This document shows, piece by piece, positions 1 to 7,048 of a stretch of 13,412 bases of DNA; positions within the stretch are counted from its first letter, which is position 1, and every line of letters starts with the position of its first letter. The position numbers and the translations under genes were made by a program. Source of the DNA: Actinomycetota bacterium (GTDB lineage: Bacteria; Actinomycetota; Actinomycetes; Nanopelagicales; Nanopelagicaceae); assembly GCA_009699795.1 (NCBI GenBank), contig WLNK01000016.1, positions 1 to 13,412 on the forward strand, in the 5' to 3' direction. Below the pieces are notes generated by a model, which was not told the DNA's origin, searched no databases, and was given only the letters and a program-made list of their open reading frames with translations.

Positions 1-45
1 CGCGCTCGCGGTCGTCGCGTAGTGAATGTGGTCCCTGCAGTTTAA
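1..45 (+). CDS. rpmA: Ribosomal protein L27, C-terminal end (partial)
   Basis: The first 15 codons of the window read R-A-R-G-R-R-V-V-N-V-V-P-A-V followed by TAA. The G-R-(R/K)-x-V-x-(I/V)-V pattern is the usual C-terminus of actinobacterial L27, a component of the large ribosomal subunit near the peptidyl-transferase centre. The gene is cut by the window edge and its start is not visible. Two things support the call: the stop codon is followed at once by an intrinsic terminator, and the next gene is obg, the conserved downstream neighbour of rplU-rpmA. The identification rests on only 14 residues plus this gene order. Confidence 0.8.
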   Translation, partial: RARGRRVVNVVPAV

Positions 46-60
46 TTTTGGTTCAGATAG

Positions 61-96
61 AGAGCGGGCCGCACCAATAGCGCGGCTCGCTTTTTT
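61..96 (+). terminator. Intrinsic terminator after rpmA
   Basis: A GC-rich hairpin pairs 64-72 (GCGGGCCGC) with 82-90 (GCGGCTCGC). This gives nine pairs including one G-U wobble, a 9-nt loop at 73-81, and A/G-U pairs that can extend the base to 61/93. Six T residues follow at 91-96. It begins 15 bp after the rpmA stop, so it should end the rplU-rpmA transcript. obg would then need read-through or its own promoter in 97-136, where T-A-T-A-A-C at 118-123 is a weak -10 candidate. Confidence 0.88.
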
Positions 97-147
97 ATTT
101 CAAACGCAAAACACCTTTATAACTAATCAGAATGGCAGGAGGAGAAA

Positions 148-1662
148 ATGGCAACGTTTGTTGATCGTGTAACTCTTCATGCCACAGCCGGTAAAGGTGG
201 CGATGGTTGCGTTTCTGTAAAGCGCGAAAAATTTAAGCCACTTGGTGGACCAGACGGTGGAAACGGTGGGCGCGGCGGCGACATTATTTTGGTTGTTGAT
301 TCAAGTGTTACAACGCTTTTAGATTTCCACCATTCTCCACATCGCAAAGCAACCTCCGGTCATCAAGGTTATGGAGATCGCAAAGACGGAGCATCAGGTG
401 AAGATTTAATCCTTGCTGTTCCAAATGGCACAGTTGTTTATGACAAAGATGGAAATCTTCTTGCTGACCTTGTTGGCATCGGTACAACATTTATGGCAGC
501 CCAAGGTGGCCAAGGTGGACTTGGCAACTTAGCTCTCTCATCTTCAAAGCGCCGAGCACCAGGGTTTGCGCTCCTTGGCGAACCAGGTGAAGAACGCTCA
601 CTCGTAATGGAACTCAAGAGCGTTGCAGACATTGCACTCGTTGGTTTTCCAAGTGCAGGAAAGTCTTCACTTATCGCCGCAATTTCTGCCGCACGCCCAA
701 AAATTGCTGACTACCCATTCACAACTCTTGTTCCAAATCTCGGTGTTGTTCAAGCCGGTGATACTCGATTTACCGTTGCAGATGTTCCAGGTTTAATTCC
801 AGGGGCTTCTGAAGGAAAAGGTCTTGGTCTTGAATTCTTGCGCCACGTAGAACGTTGCGTTGCACTTGTACACGTACTCGACTGCGGAACTCTAGAGACT
901 GACCGAAACCCAGTGGTAGATCTGGAAACAATTGAGGAAGAGCTTGCAAAATACGGTGGCCTAGAAGATCGCGTTCGCATTGTTGCTCTCAACAAAATCG
1001 ATTTGCCAGATGGGAAAGCGATGGCAGATATGGTTGAACAAACTCTGCGCGATAAGGGTTATGAAGTTTATGCAGTCTCAGCTGCAAGTCGTGAAGGCTT
1101 GACCGAACTTACATATGCAATGGCGCGATTGGTTCAGCGTGCACGCGCAGAGGTAATTACCGATGAACGAACACGAATTGTTCTGCGCCCAACTGCCGTT
1201 GACGATTCTGGATTTACTGTGCAACAAAATGGAGATGGTTCATTTAGCGTACGAGGATCAAAGGTCGTGCGTTGGGTTCGCCAAACCAACTTTAAGAATG
1301 CAGAAGCAGTTGGTTATCTCGCCGATCGACTTGCACAACTTGGTGTTGAGAAAGAGTTGTTTAAGAAGGGCGCAGTTGCAGGAAGTGAAGTGCGAATTGG
1401 TTCAGGAGATAACGAAGTTGTCTTTGAATGGGAGCCAACTATTGAAGCTGGAGCAGAACAATTAGCCGGCCACTTGCATCGTCGTGGTGAAGATTCTCGC
1501 CTTGAAAATACATGGAAAGTTGAAGAACGCGTGGCGGATCAACTTTCCGAGGAAGAAATTGCGCGACAATGGGAATACAACGTTGCTGACCCACACACAC
1601 CAGAAGCTCCACTAATAATTTCAGAGATTGATCTAGAGGCAGAAAAGGAGGAAGAAGAATGA
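148..1662 (+). CDS. obg: GTPase Obg/CgtA with OCT domain
   Basis: Obg-family GTPase (504 aa) that binds the 50S precursor and links ribosome maturation to guanine-nucleotide status. Residues 1-158 form the glycine-rich Obg fold (G-K-G-G-D-G, G-G-P-D-G-G-N-G-G near 15-44). The G domain shows G1 G-F-P-S-A-G-K-S at 166-173, G3 D-V-P-G at 212-215, G4 N-K-I-D at 282-285 and G5 S-A-A at 311-313. Residues about 345-430 match the OCT domain found in Actinobacteria and Firmicutes. A further roughly 70 residues end in a run of glutamates (E-K-E-E-E-E), an acidic tail longer than in many Obg proteins. The start is fixed by an AGGAGG SD at 137-142, five bases upstream of the ATG. The TGA overlaps the proB ATG by 4 bp, so the two genes are probably cotranscribed and translationally coupled. 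Confidence 0.97.
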   Translation: MATFVDRVTLHATAGKGGDGCVSVKREKFKPLGGPDGGNGGRGGDIILVVDSSVTTLLDFHHSPHRKATSGHQGYGDRKDGASGEDLILAVPNGTVVYDKDGNLLADLVGIGTTFMAAQGGQGGLGNLALSSSKRRAPGFALLGEPGEERSLVMELKSVADIALVGFPSAGKSSLIAAISAARPKIADYPFTTLVPNLGVVQAGDTRFTVADVPGLIPGASEGKGLGLEFLRHVERCVALVHVLDCGTLETDRNPVVDLETIEEELAKYGGLEDRVRIVALNKIDLPDGKAMADMVEQTLRDKGYEVYAVSAASREGLTELTYAMARLVQRARAEVITDERTRIVLRPTAVDDSGFTVQQNGDGSFSVRGSKVVRWVRQTNFKNAEAVGYLADRLAQLGVEKELFKKGAVAGSEVRIGSGDNEVVFEWEPTIEAGAEQLAGHLHRRGEDSRLENTWKVEERVADQLSEEEIARQWEYNVADPHTPEAPLIISEIDLEAEKEEEE

Positions 1663-2774
1663 GCCGCAATGTCGTAACTGACGCTAAGCGCATCGTTATT
1701 AAAGTTGGATCTTCTTCTCTGACTGGCTCTGCAGGTTCGCAGTTAGATTCTGCCTCCGTTGCAAAGATTGCAGATCTCATCGCATCACTTAAAAAGCGTG
1801 GCGCAGAAGTTGTCTTAGTTTCCTCTGGTGCGATTGCAGCTGGCCTTGCACCTCTCGGGCTTTCTTCTCGTCCAAAGGATCTTGCAACTCAGCAAGCTGC
1901 AGCCTCTGTTGGCCAAGGTTTACTCATTGCCAAATACAACGAACATTTCACGAGCCATAAAATTATTTCTTCACAGGTGCTCATTACCACTGAAGATATT
2001 GTTCGCCGTTCGCATTATCAAAATGCACAGCAGACTCTTAATAAGTTAATTTCACTTGGTGTCGTGCCAATCATTAATGAGAATGACACTGTCGGTACTC
2101 AAGAGATTCGCTTTGGTGATAACGATCGTTTAGCAGCCCTTGTTTCCCTACTGGTAAATGCCGACCTCCTTGTACTTGTCTCAGATGTTGATGCTCTTTA
2201 CGACGCGCCACCATCACAAGCTGGTGCAAAAGAAATTCGCCACGTAACTAACTTTGCCGAAATCGAATCCATTGCACTCGGCGGGGCAGGCTCTGCCGGA
2301 GTTGGTAGTGGGGGAATGGTTACAAAAGTTGAAGCTGCACGTATTTCAACGGGTGCAGGAATTCCGATGCTTTTAACTTCACTTGAGCAATCTTTTGAAT
2401 CACTTCATGGCGCAGACCTTGGAACACTTTTTGATGCGCAGGGAGCCCGCACTAATTCTCGTTTACTTTGGCTAGCTCATGCATCAACACCACGGGGACG
2501 TTTAATCCTTGATGCCGGTGCAGTGACTGCAATTCTTGAAAGAGGAGTTTCACTACTACCTGCTGGTGTTACAGCAGTTGAAGGCGACTTCATTGCCGGC
2601 GATACTGTCGAATTAGTTTCGCAAGATAAGAAAATAATTGCGCGCGGTCTCGTAGCTTTTGATGCACAAGAGATCCCGCAGATGCTGGGGCGCAGTACAA
2701 AAGAACTTGCAGCAACGCTAGGTGCCGAATATGAGCGCGAGCTCGTGCACCGTGACGACCTAGTACTGCTTTAG
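1659..2774 (+). CDS. proB: Glutamate 5-kinase
   Basis: ATP-dependent phosphorylation of L-glutamate to gamma-glutamyl phosphate, the first and normally proline-inhibited step of proline synthesis. The protein (371 aa) has the full two-domain layout. An amino-acid kinase domain carries K-V-G-S-S-S at 15-20, S-S-G-A at 55-58, N-E-N-D-T-V at 140-145, F-G-D-N-D at 152-156 and G-S-G-G-M-V-T-K at 217-224. A C-terminal PUA domain spans about 278-355. The ATG overlaps the obg stop (ATGA) and has a strong AGGAGG SD at 1646-1651 with 7-nt spacing inside obg. The 3' end overlaps the convergent serine hydrolase by 15 bp. proA is not directly next: the hydrolase sits between the two genes. Confidence 0.97.
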   Translation: MSRNVVTDAKRIVIKVGSSSLTGSAGSQLDSASVAKIADLIASLKKRGAEVVLVSSGAIAAGLAPLGLSSRPKDLATQQAAASVGQGLLIAKYNEHFTSHKIISSQVLITTEDIVRRSHYQNAQQTLNKLISLGVVPIINENDTVGTQEIRFGDNDRLAALVSLLVNADLLVLVSDVDALYDAPPSQAGAKEIRHVTNFAEIESIALGGAGSAGVGSGGMVTKVEAARISTGAGIPMLLTSLEQSFESLHGADLGTLFDAQGARTNSRLLWLAHASTPRGRLILDAGAVTAILERGVSLLPAGVTAVEGDFIAGDTVELVSQDKKIIARGLVAFDAQEIPQMLGRSTKELAATLGAEYERELVHRDDLVLL

Positions 2775-3926
2775 GGATATTTCTCGAAGTACCTTTGCCG
2801 TCCAAAGTTCATTGTCGCCATTATTTGTTGGTTCATCACTCGATTTAAGAATCACAGTTTGTCTAGCTGGATCCACATAGATGTATTGGCCGTGAAGACC
2901 TAGAAACATCATTACATCAGGGGTTGGATGCCAAATCTGTGCGCTATATCCCCAATTGCGATCGAGTGTGACTACCGGAGTCGATAAACGCTTTAGCCAA
3001 TGTGGGCTCACGACTTCACTCTTTGGTTTGAGAAGTTCTAGGCCAACTTTTGCATAATCTCTTGCAGCTGCGTTAAAGCAACAGAAAGTTTTTTCTGTTC
3101 CATTAACGTGATCCACATTCCAAGTGCCATCGAATTCTGCTCCAACTTTTTGCCACACCTCGCGGCTGAAGTAGTCAGATACACGTTCGCCGGTTATTTT
3201 CTTGATGACCATTCCGAGCATCTGTGTTTCTACGCTTCGATACTCTGATTCTTTCCCAGGAACGGCCGCCATTTTGCGGTTATTTTTCAGGAACCAATTA
3301 ACGTCTGTACCGCCATACATTTGGGCAATTGCAACGCCCCAACCAGCTGGTCCAGTTGGATAGTTATCTGAAACACCAACACCGGCCTGCATATCAAGTA
3401 ATTGCCGAATTGTGATCTTGTCGAAATCTGTACCGGCTTTAAATTCCGGCAATAAATCTACGAACTTATCGCTTTCAAGAAGCCTTCCTTGTTCGATCAA
3501 CTGCCCAATCATGATCGAAGTCATCGTCTTTGCTACAGAATAAGAAGGAAGGCGACTTGACTCAGTTTTGCCATTGAAATATTTCTCGTAAGTTATTTTT
3601 CCATCACGAATGATGATGAAGGCGTTGGTATTTGATGCTTTAAAGAAATCTTGTATTGAAACTTTTTTGTTATACCAAGTTACCGTCTGCGGATTCTCCG
3701 GAGTTCCATTTGGAATCTTTTTCATAGTCGCAGCTGATGCGCTAAAAGTATGGGAGGGCATTAAATCTGGCGTTTTAGAAGCGGGTGCAAGTCCAAGTTT
3801 TATCGTTGCTATTGGTTCGGGGTAATGAATTGCTTTAGTCAGGGCGAACAGGGCAACGTATATAACGATTAGTACCAGAGCGGTATTTCGAAGGAATTTA
3901 ATTGGGCTAAATTTTAATTTGGACAC
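2760..3926 (-). CDS. Membrane-anchored serine hydrolase, beta-lactamase/class C-like fold
   Basis: A 388-aa protein of the beta-lactamase-related serine hydrolase family (Pfam Beta-lactamase type), which includes esterases, 6-aminohexanoate-dimer hydrolases and penicillin-binding-like enzymes. A single hydrophobic segment at about 12-31, without a clear cleavage site, suggests an N-terminal anchor with the catalytic domain outside the membrane. The nucleophile motif S-V-A-K is at 130-133 and the likely general-base tyrosine is Y229 in E-Y-R-S. The third conserved element, H-G-Q at 345-347 in L-H-G-Q-Y-I-Y-V-D-P, sits where class C enzymes have K-T-G. The start is GTG at 3926; an ATG two bases upstream is out of frame. 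The substrate cannot be told from the sequence. It is transcribed against both proB and proA, so a proline role is unlikely and it looks inserted between them. Confidence 0.85.
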   Translation of the reverse strand: MSKLKFSPIKFLRNTALVLIVIYVALFALTKAIHYPEPIATIKLGLAPASKTPDLMPSHTFSASAATMKKIPNGTPENPQTVTWYNKKVSIQDFFKASNTNAFIIIRDGKITYEKYFNGKTESSRLPSYSVAKTMTSIMIGQLIEQGRLLESDKFVDLLPEFKAGTDFDKITIRQLLDMQAGVGVSDNYPTGPAGWGVAIAQMYGGTDVNWFLKNNRKMAAVPGKESEYRSVETQMLGMVIKKITGERVSDYFSREVWQKVGAEFDGTWNVDHVNGTEKTFCCFNAAARDYAKVGLELLKPKSEVVSPHWLKRLSTPVVTLDRNWGYSAQIWHPTPDVMMFLGLHGQYIYVDPARQTVILKSSDEPTNNGDNELWTAKVLREISLKQY

Positions 3927-3938
3927 ATCGCGAGAGTA
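3927..3938 (-). promoter_or_regulatory. Leaderless promoter -10 for the serine hydrolase
   Basis: On the minus strand, T-A-C-T-C-T (plus-strand 3938 down to 3933) fits the actinobacterial TANNNT -10 box. Exactly six bases separate it from the GTG start, so transcription would begin at or next to the start codon. An AGGAG lies further upstream, 12 nt from the GTG, which is long for an SD and would not be in a leaderless mRNA. No convincing -35 was seen. Confidence 0.5.
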
Positions 3939-3946
3939 CTCCTAGG

Positions 3947-3958
3947 TAGACTCGGACT
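3947..3958 (+). promoter_or_regulatory. Leaderless promoter -10 for proA
   Basis: TAGACT at 3947-3952 is followed by six bases and then the proA ATG, which puts the hexamer at -12 to -7 if the A of ATG is +1. There is no SD before proA. The same hexamer occurs before gatC and ilvD. The two divergent -10 boxes here are only 8 bp apart, so polymerase binding at one should exclude the other. Confidence 0.62.
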
Positions 3959-5227
3959 ATGGACGCAGCAGTACTTGTCGCAGGATTAGCCGATACGGCA
4001 CGCAAGGCTGCGCGCACACTTGTTACCTCAAGTGGGGCAGAGCGCAAGCAAGCTTTATTAGCAATTGCAGATGAAATCGATGCCCGAAGTTTAGAAATAG
4101 TTGAAGCGAACAGCAAGGATGTTGAGCGCGCGAAAGCTGATGGAACGCATCCACAAACTATTGATCGACTCCTTCTTAACGCAGAACGCGTAAAGGGAAT
4201 TGCACACGGTGCGCGATTGGTTGCAGCGTTAGAAGACCCACTCGGGCGAACACTTCGTGAATCAAATCTTCCAAACGGATTGCATCTTCGTCAGATTTCA
4301 GTTCCATTTGGAGTAATCGGAATGGTTTACGAAGCTCGTCCAAATGTGACTGTCGATGCGGCTGTTATTTTGTTGATGTCGGGCAATGCAGCACTGCTTC
4401 GCGGATCCTCATCGGCAGCTGCAAGCAATGAAGTGCTTGTCAATGTAATGAGAAGCGCACTAGCTAAGACAAAGATTTCACCAGATGTCCTTCAACTCGT
4501 TCCATCAGAGGATCGATCAACTGTGAAGGCGCTTCTCCATGCACGAGGAAAAGTTGATCTCGTAATCCCACGTGGAAGTGCTTCGCTGATTCGCATGGTT
4601 GTAGATGAATCAACTGTTCCAACTATCGAAACCGGTGCGGGTGTTTGCCATGTTTATGTTGATGAGTTTGCAGATATAGAAAAGGCGATTCCAATCCTTA
4701 TCAACTCAAAAACTCATCGCCCAAGCGTTTGTAATGCTGCTGAAACTTTGCTTGTGCATAAATCTATCGCCAATATCTTTTTGCCTATGGCCCTTAAGGC
4801 TCTACATGATGCGGGCGTTGTGTTGCATTGTGATGCGACAGCACAGAAAGTTGCAGAAGCTTTTAAAATCGAATCGACTCCTGCGACAGAGCAAAACTGG
4901 TCAACGGAATACGGCATCCTAGAGATGAACGTCGCTGTTGTTGATTCGCTAGAAGCGGCAAGTGATCACATTGCGAAATACGGAACACAGCACACCGAGG
5001 CAATTGTTACCGAGAAGAAAGAGAACGCGGATCGATTTATTGCGCTCTCTGATTGTGCGGCGGTAATGGTTAATACTTCAACAAGATTTACTGATGGCGA
5101 GCAGATGGGCTTTGGGGCAGAGATAGGAATCTCAAACCAGAAACTCCATGCACGCGGACCAATGGGCCTTGAAGCCATGACGACCACCACTTGGATCGTC
5201 ACTGGCGATGGGCAAATTCGCAAGTAA
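3959..5227 (+). CDS. proA: Glutamate-5-semialdehyde dehydrogenase (gamma-glutamyl phosphate reductase)
   Basis: NADPH-dependent reduction of gamma-glutamyl phosphate to glutamate-5-semialdehyde, the second step of proline synthesis, acting on the unstable product of ProB. The protein (422 aa, normal length) shows the aldehyde-dehydrogenase-superfamily layout. Features include V-P-F-G-V-I-G-M-V-Y-E-A-R-P-N-V-T-V-D-A at 115-134, I-P-R-G-S at 203-207, and the catalytic cysteine C258 in H-R-P-S-V-C-N-A-A-E-T. A late F-G-A-E-I-G-I-S-N-Q-K-L-H-A-R-G-P-M-G-L stretch is diagnostic of ProA. There is no SD and the start sits on a leaderless-type promoter. In many actinobacteria proA directly follows proB; here a minus-strand gene separates them and proA has its own promoter. 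gatC begins 28 bp after its stop. Confidence 0.97.
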   Translation: MDAAVLVAGLADTARKAARTLVTSSGAERKQALLAIADEIDARSLEIVEANSKDVERAKADGTHPQTIDRLLLNAERVKGIAHGARLVAALEDPLGRTLRESNLPNGLHLRQISVPFGVIGMVYEARPNVTVDAAVILLMSGNAALLRGSSSAAASNEVLVNVMRSALAKTKISPDVLQLVPSEDRSTVKALLHARGKVDLVIPRGSASLIRMVVDESTVPTIETGAGVCHVYVDEFADIEKAIPILINSKTHRPSVCNAAETLLVHKSIANIFLPMALKALHDAGVVLHCDATAQKVAEAFKIESTPATEQNWSTEYGILEMNVAVVDSLEAASDHIAKYGTQHTEAIVTEKKENADRFIALSDCAAVMVNTSTRFTDGEQMGFGAEIGISNQKLHARGPMGLEAMTTTTWIVTGDGQIRK

Positions 5228-5242
5228 TTAAGTAAGTAATTA
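5222..5242 (+). repeat. Short tandem direct repeat at the proA stop
   Basis: AAGTAATTA occurs at 5222-5230 and again at 5234-5242, a 12-bp period. The first copy contains the proA stop codon and the second runs into the TAGACT -10 of gatC. It makes the spacer AT-rich, which may help promoter opening. It may also be chance in a 28-bp gap. Confidence 0.5.
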
Positions 5243-5255
5243 GACTAAAGCCACC
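5241..5255 (+). promoter_or_regulatory. Probable (near-)leaderless promoter for gatCAB
   Basis: TAGACT at 5241-5246 lies 9 bp before the gatC ATG. A TTCGCA at 5217-5222 gives a partial -35 match with an 18-bp spacer. No SD precedes gatC. Transcription would start about 5252-5256, giving a leader of zero to a few bases. The hexamer is identical to those before proA and ilvD. The 9-bp spacing is longer than the ideal for a strictly leaderless start, so confidence is moderate. Confidence 0.55.
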
Positions 5256-5555
5256 ATGAGTAGCCTTTCGCGTGATGACGTTGCCAAATTAGCAGCACTT
5301 GCCCGCATCGAAATGACAGAAGCTGAGTTAATCGAACTCTCTTCTCAATTCGGAATGATTCTCGATGCAGTTGCGCGCGTTCAAGATGTAAATCTCGATG
5401 GAGTTAAACCAACGTCACATCCGCAGCCAATGTTAAATATCACCAGGCCAGATGTTGTTGCTCCAAGTCTTTCTCCAGAGGATGCACTCTCTGGAGCCCC
5501 AGCCCAAGAGGATCAACGATTTAGAGTTCCACAAATTTTGGGTGAAGCTGAATGA
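5256..5555 (+). CDS. gatC: Aspartyl/glutamyl-tRNA amidotransferase subunit C
   Basis: Small subunit (99 aa, typical size) of the GatCAB amidotransferase, which stabilises GatA and wraps the GatA-GatB interface. Visible family features are the N-terminal V-A-K-L-A-A-L-A-R-I-E-M-T-E-x-E-L helix, the central V-x-D-V-N-L-D-G-V-x-P-T-S-H-P, and a C-terminal F-R-V-P-Q-I-L at 88-94. It is the first gene of a gatC-gatA-gatB operon, and its TGA overlaps the gatA ATG by 4 bp. There is no SD, so initiation is probably on a leaderless or nearly leaderless mRNA. Confidence 0.95.
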   Translation: MSSLSRDDVAKLAALARIEMTEAELIELSSQFGMILDAVARVQDVNLDGVKPTSHPQPMLNITRPDVVAPSLSPEDALSGAPAQEDQRFRVPQILGEAE

Positions 5556-7048
5556 TTAACAAGACCGCTGCCGAAATGGCAGATGCACTTTCAAAAGGTG
5601 AAACAACTTCTCTCGCACTTACGCAAGCACATCTTGATCGCATCAGCGCCGTTGATTCAAAGGTAAAAGCTTTCTTGCACGTTGATAAAGAAGGCGCACT
5701 TGCTCAGGCAGCAAGCGTTGATGCAAAGCGCGCTAAGGGAGAGAAACTTTCACCGCTTGCTGGAATTCCACTTGCGCTCAAAGATGTTTTGGCTCAAAAA
5801 GGTGTACCAACAACGGCAGGATCAAAGATCTTGCAGGGATGGCGCCCACCCTATGACTCAACAGTTGCTGCAAAGCTAAAGGCAGCGGGCGTAGTCATTG
5901 TTGGAAAGACAAATATGGATGAATTCGCAATGGGTTCATCAACTGAAAATTCTGGTTTCGGCCCAACATTTAATCCTTGGGATTTAACGCGAACACCTGG
6001 CGGTTCATCAGGGGGTTCAGCTGCGGCTGTTTCATCTTTTCAAACTCCACTTGCAATTGGTTCTGATACTGGTGGATCTATTCGCCAACCTGCAGCCCTT
6101 ACTGGAATTGTTGGAGTGCGCCCGACTTATGGGGCAGTTTCACGTTATGGACTCATTGCATATTCATCCAGCTTGGATCAAGCAGGACCATTTGGCCGCA
6201 CAGTTTTAGATACAGCACTTTTGCACGAAGTAATTGCCGGTCATGACGCGCACGATGCAACAAGCATCAATGCAGATGTTCCTGCAGTGGTGGCTGCTGC
6301 AAAGTCTGGCGATGTAAAAGGTTTAAAAATTGGCGTTATTAAGCAACTCCAAGGAGAGGGATACCAAAAGGGTGTTCAAACTCGCTTTGATGAATCCCTC
6401 AAACTTCTTGCTTCGTTAGGTGCAGAAATTGTTGAAGTTGATTGCCCTAACTTTGAATATGCACTCGCCGCCTATTATTTAATTGCACCGAGTGAAGCAT
6501 CATCAAATCTCGCACGTTTTGATGCGATGCGTTATGGCTTACGCGTGGGCGATAAAGATGGTGCATCGGCAGAAGCAGTTATGAATATAACTCGCGATGC
6601 CGGCTTTGGCCGTGAAGTAAAGCGCCGCATCATCCTTGGTACATATGCACTTTCATCTGGTTATTACGATGCGTATTACGGAAGCGCACAGAAGATTCGC
6701 ACACTCATCATTGAAGATTATGCAAAAGCCTTTGCGAAAGCAGATGTGCTTGTTTCACCAACTGCTCCAACAACTGCCTACAAAATTGGCGAAAAAGTAG
6801 ATGATCCAATGGCGATGTATCTAGGCGACGTTGCAACAATCCCTGTAAACCTTGCCGGTATTTGTGGAATGTCTCTTCCTGCCGGACTTGCAGAAGAAGA
6901 TGGTTTGCCAGTTGGTTTCCAAATCATGGCGCCTGCAATGCAAGATCAACGCCTTTACCAAGTTGGAGCAGCCCTTGAAGCAGCTCTCAATTCAAAATGG
7001 GGCGCACCAATTCTTTCAAATGCTCCATCACTTGGAGGTGCTGCATGA
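5552..7048 (+). CDS. gatA: Aspartyl/glutamyl-tRNA amidotransferase subunit A
   Basis: Amidase subunit (498 aa) that hydrolyses glutamine to supply ammonia, which GatB uses to convert Glu-tRNA(Gln) to Gln-tRNA(Gln) and, where needed, Asp-tRNA(Asn) to Asn-tRNA(Asn). The amidase-signature triad is intact: K77 in L-A-L-K-D, the cis-serine S152 in G-G-S-S-G-G-S, and the nucleophile S176 in G-S-D-T-G-G-S. The spacings of 75 and 24 residues match those of characterised GatA proteins. R-Y-G-L-I-A-Y-S-S-S-L-D-Q-A-G-P, typical of GatA rather than other amidases, follows. The ATG overlaps gatC by 4 bp with only a weak GGGTGAAG-like SD, so translation is probably coupled. Its stop in turn overlaps gatB. 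Confidence 0.97.
   Translation: MINKTAAEMADALSKGETTSLALTQAHLDRISAVDSKVKAFLHVDKEGALAQAASVDAKRAKGEKLSPLAGIPLALKDVLAQKGVPTTAGSKILQGWRPPYDSTVAAKLKAAGVVIVGKTNMDEFAMGSSTENSGFGPTFNPWDLTRTPGGSSGGSAAAVSSFQTPLAIGSDTGGSIRQPAALTGIVGVRPTYGAVSRYGLIAYSSSLDQAGPFGRTVLDTALLHEVIAGHDAHDATSINADVPAVVAAAKSGDVKGLKIGVIKQLQGEGYQKGVQTRFDESLKLLASLGAEIVEVDCPNFEYALAAYYLIAPSEASSNLARFDAMRYGLRVGDKDGASAEAVMNITRDAGFGREVKRRIILGTYALSSGYYDAYYGSAQKIRTLIIEDYAKAFAKADVLVSPTAPTTAYKIGEKVDDPMAMYLGDVATIPVNLAGICGMSLPAGLAEEDGLPVGFQIMAPAMQDQRLYQVGAALEAALNSKWGAPILSNAPSLGGAA

Noticed and set aside
132..164. A 10-codon frame (ATG at 132) overlapping the obg start, with a TA-rich stretch upstream.
   Set aside because: Its ATG precedes and includes the obg SD, there is no SD of its own, and the best -10 match is poor. 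Chance is the simpler reading.
1163..1465. A 100-codon frame inside obg and other long alternative frames in both strands.
   Set aside because: They lie in shifted frames of well-conserved genes, have low-complexity Leu/Gln-rich or Ser/Arg-rich translations and no start signals.
3934..3950. AGGAG upstream of the hydrolase GTG (minus strand) as its SD.
   Set aside because: Spacing is 12 nt, longer than the 5-7 nt seen for the clear SDs here, and it lies upstream of the predicted leaderless start.
5250..5258. GCCACCATG at the gatC start, which resembles a eukaryotic Kozak sequence.
   Set aside because: All surrounding content is bacterial; the match is coincidental in a leaderless-type start.
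6997..7044. An in-frame upstream ATG that would add 16 residues to GatB.
   Set aside because: The added residues do not look like GatB. The ATG at 7045 has a GGAGG SD and the same ATGA overlap used elsewhere in the operon.
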